This document shows, piece by piece, positions 50,998-63,800 of a stretch of DNA of 64,000 nucleotides. Origin of the DNA: Elmis aenea (taxonomy: Eukaryota > Arthropoda > Insecta > Coleoptera > Elmidae); NCBI GenBank assembly GCA_947652605.1, contig CANTFG010000323.1:62001-126000 (forward strand). Direction: 5' to 3'. A model generated the notes under the pieces. That model saw only the letters and a program-made list of their open reading frames with translations. It did not search any database and had not been told where the DNA came from. Position 1 is the stretch's first letter, and every line of letters begins with the position of its first letter. The position numbers and the translations under genes were made by a program.

Positions 50998-52372
50998 GGC
51001 TATATACTCTTTGCACTTTTTTCGACAGAAAAATCGATTTTCTTAAAACTACAGCAAATGGCTTCAAACTACTTATACACGTTAGTTACGAGCAAGTTAA
51101 GGATTATTAGCCCCTAAATACGATTTTTAATTTTTCGCGAAAAATGGGAAAAGTACAAAGGCTATAGTCTTTGCACTTTTTTCGACAAAAAAATCGATTT
51201 TCTTAAAACTACAGCAAATGGCTACAAACTTCTTATACACATTAGTTATGAGCAAATTAAGGATTATTAGCCCCTAAATACGATTTTTAATTTTTCGTGA
51301 AAAATGGGAAAAGTACAAAGGCTATAGTCTTTGCACTTTTTTCGACCAAAAAAATCGATTTTCTTAAAACTACAGCAAATGGCTTCAAACTTCTTATACA
51401 CGTTAGTTATGAGAAAATTAAGGATTATTAGCCCCTAAATACGATTTTTAATTTTTTGAATAATTTTGTAAATTAAATTTCAAAATAGTTGAGACAAACG
51501 GCATTATACTAAGAAAAACAAACTCTATAACATGCTAAAATTTGAACAAAATGTAACAAGCCGTTTTCGAAAAAAAATTTCAAAATTTTTAATTTTTTGA
51601 ATAATTTTGTAAATTAAATTTCAAAATAGTTGAGACAAACGGCATTATACTAAGAAAAATAAACTCTAAAACATGCTGAAAATGAAACAAAATGTAACGA
51701 GCCGTTTTCGAAAAAAAATTCAAAATTTTCAAAATTTTTAATTATTTGAATAATTTTGTAAATTAAATTTCAAAATAGTTGAGACAAACGGCATTATACT
51801 AAGAAAAACAAACTCTATAACATGCTAAAATTTGAACAAAATGTAACAAGCCGTTTTCGAAAAAAAATTTCAAAATTTTTAATTTTTTGAATAATTTTGT
51901 AAATTAAATTTCAAAATAGTTGAGACAAACGGCATTATACTAAGAAAAATAAACTCTATAACATGCTGAAAATAGAACAAAATGTAACAAGCCGTTTTCG
52001 AAAAAAAATTCAAAATTTTCAAAATTTTTAATTTTTTGAATAATTTTGTAAATTAAATTTCAAAATAGTTGAGACAAACGGCATTATACTAAGAAAAACA
52101 AACTCTATAACATGCTAAAATTTGAACAAAATGTAACAAGCCGTTTTCGAAAAAAAATTTCAAAATTTTTAATTTTTTGAATAATTTTGTAAATTAAATT
52201 TCAAAATAGTTGAGACAAACGGCATTATACTAAGAAAAATAAACTCTAAAACATGCTGAAAATTGAACAAAATGTAACGAGCCGTTTTCGAAAAAAAATT
52301 TCAAAATTTTCAATTTTTTGAATAATTTTGTAAATTAAATTTCAAAATAGTTGAGACAAACGGCATTATACT
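50998..52372. repeat. Higher-order unit 36: 3 A + 7 B, ends at an aberrant junction
   Basis: B starts at 51458 with order a-b-a-d-a-b plus a truncated copy. There is no terminal c and no standard B-to-A junction; the last B stops at ACTA and runs into the interior of an A monomer at 52373. Confidence 0.92.
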
Positions 52373-52385
52373 AAAAAAATCGATT
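52361..52385. other. Aberrant B-to-A recombination junction
   Basis: The B copy ends ...TTATACTA and the A interior begins with seven A then TCGATTTTC. The seven-A tract (52373-52379) is present in both parents, so the breakpoint is a microhomology. It is the only B-to-A transition among 44 that does not use the standard AAGAAAAAAAGGCTATAT type. Confidence 0.9.
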
Positions 52386-53278
52386 TTCTTAAAACTACAG
52401 CAAATGGCTTCAAACTTCTTATACACATTAGTTATGAGCAAATTAAGGATTATTAGCCCCTAAATACGATTTTTAATTTTTCGTGAAAAATGGGAAAAGT
52501 ACAAAGGCTATAGTCTTTGCACTTTTTTCGACCAAAAAAATCGATTTTCTTAAAACTACAGCAAATGGCTTCAAACTTCTTATACACGTTAGTTATGAGA
52601 AAATTAAGGATTATTAGCCCCTAAATACGATTTTTAATTTTTTGAATAATTTTGTAAATTAAATTTCAAAATAGTTGAGACAAACGGCATTATACTAAGA
52701 AAAACAAACTCTATAACATGCTAAAATTTGAACAAAATGTAACAAGCCGTTTTCGAAAAAAAATTTCAAAATTTTTAATTTTTTGAATAATTTTGTAAAT
52801 TAAATTTCAAAATAGTTGAGACAAACGGCATTATACTAAGAAAAATAAACTCTAAAACATGCTGAAAATGGAACAAAATGTAACGAGCCGTTTTCGAAAA
52901 AAAATTCAAAATTTTCAAAATTTTTAATTTTTTGAATAATTTTGTAAATTAAATTTCAAAATAGTTGAGACAAACGGCATTATACTAAGAAAAACAAACT
53001 CTATAACATGCTAAAATTTGAACAAAATGTAACAAGCCGTTTTCGAAAAAAAATTTCAAAATTTTCAATTTTTTGAATAATTTTGTAAATTAAATTTCAA
53101 AATAGTTGAGACAAACGGCATTATACTAAAAAAAATAAACTCTATAACATACTATAATTTGAACAAAATCGTAAGAGCCGTTTTCGAGAAAAAATTTCAA
53201 AATTTTTAATTTTTTGAATAACTTTGTATATTAAATTTCAAAATAGTTGAGACAAACGGCATTATACTAAGAAAAAAA
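52373..53278. repeat. Higher-order unit 37: 5'-truncated A + gamma + 5 B
   Basis: It opens inside a beta monomer at AAAAAAATCGATTTTC, missing about the first 30 bp (GGCTATA...CGAC), followed by gamma. B starts at 52644 with order a-b-a-c plus the truncated copy. From the beta body on it matches the next unit at an offset of 1095 bp, including ACTATAATTTG and CGAGAAAAAATTTC in type c. Confidence 0.92.
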
Positions 53279-54373
53279 GGCTATATACTCTTTGCACTTT
53301 TTTCGACAGAAAAATCGATTTTCTTAAAACTACAGCAAATGGCTTCAAACTACTTATACACGTTAGTTACGAGCAAGTTAAGGATTATTAGCCCCTAAAT
53401 ACGATTTTTAATTTTTCGCGAAAAATGGGAAAAGTACAAAGGCTATAGTCTTTGCACTTTTTTCGACAAAAAAATCGATTTTCTTAAAACTACAGCAAAT
53501 GGCTTCAAACTTCTTATACACATTAGTTATGAGCAAATTAAGGATTATTAGCCCCTAAATACGATTTTTAATTTTTCGTGAAAAATGGGAAAAGTACAAA
53601 GGCTATAGTCTTTGCACTTTTTTCGACCAAAAAAATCGATTTTCTTAAAACTACAGCAAATGGCTTCAAACTTCTTATACACGTTAGTTATGAGAAAATT
53701 AAGGATTATTAGCCCCTAAATACGATTTTTAATTTTTTGAATAATTTTGTAAATTAAATTTCAAAATAGTTGAGACAAACGGCATTATACTAAGAAAAAC
53801 AAACTCTATAACATGCTAAAATTTGAACAAAATGTAACAAGCCGTTTTCGAAAAAAAATTTCAAAATTTTTAATTTTTTGAATAATTTTGTAAATTAAAT
53901 TTCAAAATAGTTGAGACAAACGGCATTATACTAAGAAAAATAAACTCTAAAACATGCTGAAAATGGAACAAAATGTAACGAGCCGTTTTCGAAAAAAAAT
54001 TCAAAATTTTCAAAATTTTTAATTTTTTGAATAATTTTGTAAATTAAATTTCAAAATAGTTGAGACAAACGGCATTATACTAAGAAAAACAAACTCTATA
54101 ACATGCTAAAATTTGAACAAAATGTAACAAGCCGTTTTCGAAAAAAAATTTCAAAATTTTCAATTTTTTGAATAATTTTGTAAATTAAATTTCAAAATAG
54201 TTGAGACAAACGGCATTATACTAAAAAAAATAAACTCTATAACATACTATAATTTGAACAAAATCGTAAGAGCCGTTTTCGAGAAAAAATTTCAAAATTT
54301 TTAATTTTTTGAATAACTTTGTATATTAAATTTCAAAATAGTTGAGACAAACGGCATTATACTAAGAAAAAAA
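53279..54373. repeat. Higher-order unit 38: 3 A + 5 B (1095 bp, abac type)
   Basis: B starts at 53739 with order a-b-a-c plus the truncated copy. It preserves the intact version of the preceding truncated unit, so it shows what was lost at 52373. Confidence 0.93.
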
Positions 54374-57031
54374 GGCTATATACTCTTTGCACTTTTTTCG
54401 ACAGAAAAATCGATTTTCTTAAAACTACAGCAAATGGCTTCAAACTACTTATACACGTTAGTTACGAGCAAGTTAAGGATTATTAGCCCCTAAATACGAT
54501 TTTTAATTTTTCGCGAAAAATGGGAAAAGTACAAAGGCTATAGTCTTTGCACTTTTTTCGACAAAAAAATCGATTTTCTTAAAACTACAGCAAATGGCTT
54601 CAAACTTCTTATACACATTAGTTATGAGCAAATTAAGGATTATTAGCCCCTAAATACGATTTTTAATTTTTCGCGAAAAATGGGAAAAGTACAAAGGCTA
54701 TAGTCTTTGCACTTTTTTCGACCAAAAAAATCGATTTTCTTAAAACTACAGCAAATGGCTTCAAACTTCTTATACACGTTAGTTATGAGAAAATTAAGGA
54801 TTATTAGCCCCTAAATACGATTTTTAATTTTTTGAATAATTTTGTAAATTAAATTTCAAAATAGTTGAGACAAACGGCATTATACTAAGAAAAACAAACT
54901 CTATAACATGCTAAAATTTGAACAAAATGTAACAAGCCGTTTTCGAAAAAAAATTTCAAAATTTTTAATTTTTTGAATAATTTTGTAAATTAAATTTCAA
55001 ACTAGTTGAGACAAACGGCATTATACTAAGAAAAACAAACTCTATAACATGCTAAAATTTGAACAAAATGTAACAAGCCGTTTTCGAAAAAAAATTTTCA
55101 AAATTTTTAATTTTTTGAATAATTTTGTAAATTAAATTTCAAAATAGTTGAGACAAACGGCATTATACTAAGAAAAACAAACTCTATAACATGCTAAAAT
55201 TTGAACAAAATGTAACAAGCCGTTTTCGAAAAAAAATTTCAAAATTTTTAATTTTTTGAATAATTTTGTAAATTAAATTTCAAACTAGTTGAGACAAACG
55301 GCATTATACTAAGAAAAACAAACTCTATAACATGCTAAAATTTGAACAAAATGTAACAAGCCGTTTTCGAAAAAAAATTTTCAAAATTTTTAATTTTTTG
55401 AATAATTTTGTAAATTAAACTTCAAAATAGTTGAGACAAACGGCATTATACTAAGAAAAACAAACTCTATAACATGCTAAAATTTGAACAAAATGTAACA
55501 AGCCGTTTTCGAAAAAAAATTTCAAAATTTTCAATTTTTTGAATAATTTTGTAAATTAAATTTCAAAATAGTTGAGACAAACGGCATTATACTAAAAAAA
55601 ATAAACTCTATAACATACTAAAATTTGAACAAAATCGTAAGAGCCGTTTTCGAGAAAAATTTTCAAAATTTTTAATTTTTTGAATAACTTTGTATATTAA
55701 ATTTCAAAATAGTTGAGACAAACGGCATTATACTAAGAAAAATAAACTCTAAAACATGCTGAAAATGGAACAAAATGTAACGAGCCGTTTTCGAAAAAAA
55801 ATTCAAAATTTTCAAAATTTTTAATTATTTGAATAATTTTATAAATTAAATTTCAAAATAGTTGAGACAAACGGCATTATACTAAGAAAAACAAACTCTA
55901 TAACATGCTAAAATTTGAACAAAATGTAACAAGCCGTTTTCGAAAAAAAATTTTCAAAATTTTTAATTTTTTGAATAATTTTGTAAATTAAATTTCAAAA
56001 TAGTTGAGACAAACGGCATTATACTAAGAAAAACAAACTCTATAACATGCTAAAATTTGAACAAAATGTAACAAGCCGTTTTCGAAAAAAAATTTCAAAA
56101 TTTTTAATTTTTTGAATAATTTTGTAAATTAAATTTCAAACTAGTTGAGACAAACGGCATTATACTAAGAAAAACAAACTCTATAACATGCTAAAATTTG
56201 AACAAAATGTAACAAGCCGTTTTCGAAAAAAAATTTTCAAAATTTTTAATTTTTTGAATAATTTTGTAAATTAAACTTCAAAATAGTTGAGACAAACGGC
56301 ATTATACTAAGAAAAACAAACTCTATAACATGCTAAAATTTGAACAAAATGTAACAAGCCGTTTTCGAAAAAAAATTTCAAAATTTTCAATTTTTTGAAT
56401 AATTTTGTAAATTAAATTTCAAAATAGTTGAGACAAACGGCATTATACTAAAAAAAATAAACTCTATAACATACTAAAATTTGAACAAAATCGTAAGAGC
56501 CGTTTTCGAGAAAAATTTTCAAAATTTTTAATTTTTTGAATAACTTTGTATATTAAATTTCAAAATAGTTGAGACAAACGGCATTATACTAAGAAAAATA
56601 AACTCTAAAACATGCTGAAAATGGAACAAAATGTAACGAGCCGTTTTCGAAAAAAAATTCAAAATTTTCAAAATTTTTAATTATTTGAATAATTTTATAA
56701 ATTAAATTTCAAAATAGTTGAGACAAACGGCATTATACTAAGAAAAACAAACTCTATAACATGCTAAAATTTGAACAAAATGTAACAAGCCGTTTTCGAA
56801 AAAAAAATTCAAAATTTTCAATTTTTTGAATAATTTTGTAAATTAAATTTCAAAATAGTTGAGACAAACGGCATTATACTAAGAAAAATAAACTCTATAA
56901 CATACTAAAATTTGAACAAAATCGTAAGAGCCGTTTTCGAGAAAAATTTTCAAAATTTTTAATTTTTTGAATAACTTTGTATATTAAATTTCAAAATAGT
57001 TGAGACAAACGGCATTATACTAAGAAAAAAA
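54374..57031. repeat. Higher-order unit 39: 3 A + 16 B with an internal 856-bp tandem duplication (2658 bp)
   Basis: The boundary before gamma is CGCG. B starts at 54834 with order a-(a-a-a-a-c-b) x2-a-c plus the truncated copy. The six-monomer block repeats with an 856-bp period. The private change TTTTATAAATTAAA occurs at 55841 and 56697, one per copy. Three c monomers lie in one run, two of them followed by b. Confidence 0.92.
55034..56745. repeat. 856-bp tandem duplication of six B monomers
   Basis: Two adjacent copies of a-a-a-a-c-b (55034-55889 and 55890-56745, edges approximate). Each contains one CAAACTAG variant, one TTAAACTTCAAAATAG variant and one TTTTATAAATTAAA variant. Confidence 0.88.
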
Positions 57032-58267
57032 GGCTATATACTCTTTGCACTTTTTTCGACAGAAAAATCGATTTTCTTAAAACTACAGCAAATGGCTTCA
57101 AACTACTTATACACGTTAGTTACGAGCAAGTTAAGGATTATTAGCCCCTAAATACGATTTTTAATTTTTCGCGAAAAATGGGAAAAGTACAAAGGCTATA
57201 GTCTTTGCACTTTTTTCGACAAAAAAATCGATTTTCTTAAAACTACAGCAAATGGCTTCAAACTTCTTATACACATTAGTTATGAGCAAATTAAGGATTA
57301 TTAGCCCCTAAATACGATTTTTAATTTTTCGTGAAAAATGGGAAAAGTACAAAGGCTATAGTCTTTGCACTTTTTTCGACCAAAAAAATCGATTTTCTTA
57401 AAACTACAGCAAATGGCTTCAAACTTCTTATACACGTTAGTTATGAGAAAATTAAGGATTATTAGCCCCTAAATACGATTTTTAATTTTTTGAATAAATT
57501 TGTAAATTAAATTTCAAAATAGTTGAGACAAACGGCATTATACTAAGAAAAACAAACTCTATAACATGCTAAAATTTGAACAAAATGTAACAAGCCGTTT
57601 TCGAAAAAAAATTTCAAAATTTTTAATTTTTTGAATAATTCTGTAAATTAAATTTCAAAATAGTTGAGACAAACGGCATTATACTAAGAAAAATAAACTC
57701 TATAACATGCTGAAAATAGAACAAAATGTAACAAGACGTTTTCGAAAAAAAATTCAAAATTTTCAAAATTTTTAATTTTTTGAATAATTTTGTAAATTAA
57801 ATTTCAAAATAGTTGAGACAAACGGCATTATACTAAGAAAAACAAACTCTATAACATGCTAAAATTTGAACAAAATGTAACAAGCCGTTTTCGAAAAAAA
57901 ATTTCAAAATTTTTAATTTTTTGAATTATTTTGTAAATTAAATTTCAAAATAGTTGAGACAAACGGCATTATACTAAGAAAAATAAACTCTAAAACATGC
58001 TGAAAATGGAACAAAATGTAACGAGCCGTTTTCGAAAAAAAATTTCAAAATTTTCAATTTTTTGAATAATTTTGTAAATTAAATTTCAAAATAGTTGAGA
58101 CAAACGGCATTATACTAAAAAAAATAAACTCTATAACATACTAAAATTTGAACAAAATCGTAAGAGCCGTTTTCGAGAAAAATTTTCAAAATTTTTAATT
58201 TTTTGAATAACTTTGTATATTAAATTTCAAAATAGTTGAGACAAACGGCATTATACTAAGAAAAAAA
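57032..58267. repeat. Higher-order unit 40: 3 A + 6 B (1236 bp)
   Basis: B starts at 57492 with order a-d-a-b-c plus the truncated copy, the same order as 20355-21429 but with three A. Private variants are GAATAAATTTG at the A-to-B junction and AAGACGTTTTCG in d. Confidence 0.92.
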
Positions 58268-59643
58268 GGCTATATACTCTTTGCACTTTTTTCGACAGAA
58301 AAATCGATTTTCTTAAAACTACAGCAAATGGCTTCAAACTACTTATACACGTTAGTTACGAGCAAGTTAAGGATTATTAGCCCCTAAATACGATTTTTAA
58401 TTTTTCGCGAAAAATGGGAAAAGTACAAAGGCTATAGTCTTTGCACTTTTTTCGACAAAAAAATCGATTTTCTTAAAACTACAGCAAATGGCTTCAAACT
58501 TCTTATACACATTAGTTATGAGCAAATTAAGGATTATTAGCCCCTAAATACGATTTTTAATTTTTCGTGAAAAATGGGAAAAGTACAAAGGCTATAGTCT
58601 TTGCACTTTTTTCGACCAAAAAAATCGATTTTCTTAAAACTACAGCAAATGGCTTCAAACTTCTTATACACGTTAGTTATGAGAAAATTAAGGATTATTA
58701 GCCCCTAAATACGATTTTTAATTTTTTGAATAATTTTGTAAATTAAATTTCAAAATAGTTGAGACAAACGGCATTATACTAAGAAAAACAAACTCTATAA
58801 CATGCTAAAATTTGAACAAAATGTAACAAGCCGTTTTCGAAAAAAAAATTCAAAATTTTTAATTATTTGAATAATTCTGTAAATTAAATTTCAAAATAGT
58901 TGAGACAAACGGCATTATACTAAGAAAAATAAACTCTAAAACATGCTGAAAATGGAACAAAATGTAACAAGCCGTTTTCGAAAAAAAATTCAAAATTTTC
59001 AAAATTTTTAATTTTTTGAATAATTTTGTAAATTAAATTTCAAACTAGTTGAGACAAACGGCATTATACTAAGAAAAACCAACTCTATAACATGCTAAAT
59101 ATTGAACAAAATGTAACAAGCCGTTTTCGAAAAAAAATTTCAAAATTTTTAATTTTTTGAATAATTTTGTAAATTAAATTTCAAAATAGTTGAAACAAAC
59201 GGCATTATACTAAGAAAAATAAACTCTAAAACATGCTGAAAATGGAACAAAATGTAACAAGCCGTTTTCAAAAAAAATTTTCAAAATTTTTAATTTTTTA
59301 ATAATTTTGTAAATTAAATTTCAAAATAGTTGAGACAAACGGCATTATAGTAAGAAAAACAAACTCTATAACATGCTAAAATTTGAACAAAATGTAACAA
59401 GCCGTTTTCGAAAAAAAATTTCAAAATTTTTAATTTTTTGAATAATTTTGTAAATTAAATTTCAAAATAGTTGAGACAAACGGCATTATACTAAGAAAAA
59501 TAAACTCTATAACATACTAAAATTTGAACAAAATCGTAAGAGCCGTTTTCGAGAAAAATTTTCAAAATTTTTAATTTTTTGAATAACTTTGTATATTAAA
59601 TTTCAAAATAGTTGAGACAAACGGCATTATACTAAGAAAAAAA
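58268..59643. repeat. Higher-order unit 41: 3 A + 7 B (1376 bp)
   Basis: B starts at 58728 with order a-b-a-b-a-c plus the truncated copy. A patch of private variants (CTAAATATTGAAC, TTGAAACAAACGG, GTTTTCAAAAAAAATTTTC, TTTTTTAATAATTTTG, TTATAGTAAG) between about 59040 and 59350 recurs at 61584-61893. Confidence 0.92.
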
Positions 59644-60307
59644 GGCTATATACTCTTTGCACTTTTTTCGACAGAAAAATCGATTTTCTTAAAACTACAG
59701 CAAATGGCTTCAAACTACTTATACACGTTAGTTACGAGCAAGTTAAGGATTATTAGCCCCTAAATACGATTTTTAATTTTTCGCGAAAAATGGGAAAAGT
59801 ACAAAGGCTATAGTCTTTGCACTTTTTTCGACAAAAAAATCGATTTTCTTAAAACTACAGCAAATGGCTTCAAACTTCTTATACACATTAGTTATGAGCA
59901 AATTAAGGATTATTAGCCCCTAAATACGATTTTTAATTTTTCGTGAAAAATGGGAAAAGTACAAAGGCTATAGTCTTTGCACTTTTTTCGACCAAAAAAA
60001 TCGATTTTCTTAAAACTACAGCAAATGGCTTCAAACTTCTTATACACGTTAGTTATGAGAAAATTAAGGATTATTAGCCCCTAAATACGATTTTTAATTT
60101 TTTGAATAATTTTGTAAATTAAATTTCAAAATAGTTGAGACAAACGGCATTATACCAAGAAAAACAAACTCTATAACATGCTAAAATTTAAACAAAATGT
60201 AACAAGCCGTTTTCGAAAAAAAATTTCAAAATTTTTAATTTTTTGAATAATTTTGTAAATTAAATTTCAAAATAGTTGAGACAAACGGCATTATACTAAG
60301 AAAAAAA
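59644..60307. repeat. Higher-order unit 42: 3 A + 2 B (664 bp)
   Basis: B starts at 60104 with one a (variants TATACCAAG and AAAATTTAAAC) plus the truncated copy. The truncated copy has the a-type AATAATTTTGTAAATT, so no c precedes the next A block. It has one of the two shortest B runs. Confidence 0.92.
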
Positions 60308-60811
60308 GGCTATATACTCTTTGCACTTTTTTCGACAGAAAAATCGAGTTTCTTAAAACTACAGCAAATGGCTTCAAACTACTTATACACGTTAGTTACG
60401 AGCAAGTTAAGGATTATTAGCCCCTAAATACGATTTTTAATTTTTCGCGAAAAATGGGAAAAGTACAAAGGCTATAGTCTTTGCACTTTTTTCGACCAAA
60501 AAAATCGATTTTCTTAAAACTACAGCAAATGGCTTCAAACTTCTTATACACGTTAGTTATGAGAAAATTAAGGATTATTAGCCTCTAAATACGATTTTTA
60601 ATTTTTTGAATAATTTTGTAAATTAAATTTCAAAATAGTTGAGACAAACGGCAATATACTAAAAAAAATAAACTCTATAACATACTAAAATTTGAACAAA
60701 ATCGTAAGAGCCGTTTTCGAGAAAAATTTTCAAAATTTTTAATTTTTTGAATAACTTTGTATATTAAATTTCAAAATAGTTGAGACAAACGGCATTATAC
60801 TAAGAAAAAAA
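60308..60811. repeat. Higher-order unit 43: 2 A + 2 B (504 bp, shortest unit)
   Basis: Alpha (with ATCGAGTTTC) joined to gamma through CGCG; gamma carries TTAGCCTCTAAA. B starts at 60608 with one a-to-c composite plus the truncated copy. This is the minimal arrangement seen: two A and a single complete B. Confidence 0.92.
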
Positions 60812-63800
60812 GGCTATATCTCTTTGCACTTTTTTCGACAGAAAAATCGATTTTCTTAAAACTACAGCAAATGGCTTCAAACTACTTATACACGTTAGTT
60901 ACGAGCAAGTTAAGGATTATTAGCCCCTAAATACGATTTTTAATTTTTCGCGAAAAATGGGAAAAGTACAAAGGCTATAGTCTTTGCACTTTTTTCGACA
61001 TAAAAATCGATTTTCTTAAAACTACAGCAAATGGCTTCAAACTTCTTATACACATTAGTTATGAGCAAATTAAGGATTATTAGCCCCTAAATACGATTTT
61101 TAATTTTTCGTGAAAAATGGGAAAAGTACAAAGGCTATAGTCTTTGCACTTTTTTCGACCAAAAAAATCGATTTTCTTAAAACTACAGCAAATGGCTTCA
61201 AACTTCTTATACACGTTAGTTATGAGAAAATTAAGGATTATTAGCCCCTAAATACGATTTTTAATTTTTTGAATAATTTTGTAAATTAAATTTCAAAATA
61301 GTTGAGACAAACGGCATTATACTAAGAAAAACAAACTCTATAACATGCTAAAATTTGAACAAAATGTAACAAGCCGTTTTCGAAAAAAAAATTCAAAATT
61401 TTTAATTTTTTGAATAATTCTGTAAATTAAATTTCAAAATAGTTGAGACAAACGGCATTATACTAAGAAAAATAAACTCTATAACATGCTAAAAATAGAA
61501 CAAAATGTAACAAGCCGTTTTCGAAAAAAAATTCAAAATTTTCAAAATTTTTAATTTTTTGAATAATTTTGTAAATTAAATTTCAAACTAGTTGAGACAA
61601 ACGGCATTATACTAAGAAAAACAAACTCTATAACATGCTAAATATTGAACTAAATGTAACAAGCCGTTTTCGAAAAAAAATTTCAAAATTTTTAATTTTT
61701 TGAATAATTTTGTAAATTAAATTTCAAAATAGTTGAAACAAACGGCATTATACTAAGAAAAATAAACTCTAAAACATGCTGAAAATGGAACAAAATGTAA
61801 CAAGCCGTTTTCAAAAAAAATTTTCAAAATTTTTAATTTTTTAATAATTTTGTAAATTAAATTTCAAAATAGTTGAGACAAACGGCATTATAGTAAGAAA
61901 AACAAACTCTATAACATGCTAAAATTTGAACAAAATGTAACAAGCCGTTTTCGAAAAAAAATTTCAAAATTTTTAATTTTTTGAATAATTTTGTAAATTA
62001 AATTTCAAAATAGTTGAGACAAACGGCATTATACTAAGAAAAATAAACTCTAAAACATGCTGAAAATGGAACAAAATGTAACGAGCCGTTTTCGAAAAAA
62101 AATTCAAAATTTTCAAAATTTTTAATTATTTGAATAATTTTGTAAATTAAATTTCAAAATAGTTGAGACAAACGGCATTATACTAAGAAAAACAAACTCT
62201 ATAACATGCTAAAATTTGAACAAAATGTAACAAGCCGTTTTCGAAAAAAAATTTCAAAATTTTTAATTTTTTGAATAATTTTGTAAATTAAATTTCAGAA
62301 TAGTTGAGACAAACGGCATTATACTAAGAAAAATAAACTCTAAAACATGCTGAAAATGGAACAAAATGTAACGAGCCGTTTTCGAAAAAAAATTCAAAAT
62401 TTTCAAAATTTTTAATTTTTTGAATAATTTTGTAAATTAAATTTCAAAATAGTTGAGACAAACGGCATTATACTAAGAAAAATAAACTCTAAAACATGCT
62501 GAAAATGGAACAAAATGTAACGAGCCGTTTTCGAAAAAAAATTCAAAATTTTCAAAATTTTTAATTATTTGAATAATTTTGTAAATTAAATTTCAAAATA
62601 GTTGAGACAAACGGCATTATACTAAGAAAAACAAACTCTATAACATGCTAAAATTTGAACAAATTGTAACAAGCCGTTTTCGAAAAAAAATTTCAAAATT
62701 TTTAATTTTTTGAATAATTTTGTAAATTAAATTTCAAAATAGTTGAGACAAACGGCATTATACTAAGAAAAATAAACTCTAAAACATGCTGAAAATGGAA
62801 CAAAATGTAACGAGCCGTTTTCGAAAAAAAATTCAAAATTTTCAAAATTTTTAATTATTTGAATAATTTTGTAAATTAAATTTCAAAATAGTTGAGACAA
62901 ACGGCATTATACTAAGAAAAACAAACTCTATAACATGCTAAAATTTGAACAAAATGTAACAAGCCGTTTTCGAAAAAAATTTTAAAAATTTTTAATTTTT
63001 TGAATAATTTTGTAAATTAAATTTCAAACTAGTTGAGACAAACGGCATTATACTAAGAAAAACAAACTCTATAACATGCTAAAATTTGAACAAAATGTAA
63101 CAAGCCGTTTTCGAAAAAAAATTTTCAAAATTTTTAATTTTTTGAATAATTTTGTAAATTAAATTTCAAAATAGTTGAGACAAACGGCATTATACTAAGA
63201 AAAATAAACTCTATAACATGCTGAAAATGGAACAAAATGTAACGAGCCGTTTTCGAAAAAAAATTCAAAATTTTCAAAATTTTTAATTTTTTGAATAATT
63301 TTGTAAATTAAATTTCAAAATAGTTGAGACAAACGGCATTATACTAAGAAAAATAAACTCTAAAACATGCTGAAAATGGAACAAAATGTAACGAGCCGTT
63401 TTCGAAAAAAAATTCAAAATTTTCAAAATTTTTAATTATTTGAATAATTTTGTAAATTAAATTTCAAAATAGTTGAGACAAACGGCATTATACTAAGAAA
63501 AACAAACTCTATAACATGCTAAAATTTGAACAAATTGTAACAAGCCGTTTTCGAAAAAAAATTTCAAAATTTTTAATTTTTTAAATAATTTTGTAAATTA
63601 AATTTCAAAATAGTTGAGACAAACGGCATTATACTAAGAAAAATAAACTCTAAAACATGCTGAAAATGGAACAAAATGTAACGAGCCGTTTTCGAAAAAA
63701 AATTCAAAATTTTCAAAATTTTTAATTTTTTGAATAATTTTGTAAATTAAATTTCAAAATAGTTGAGACAAACGGCATTATACTAAGAAAAACAAACTCT

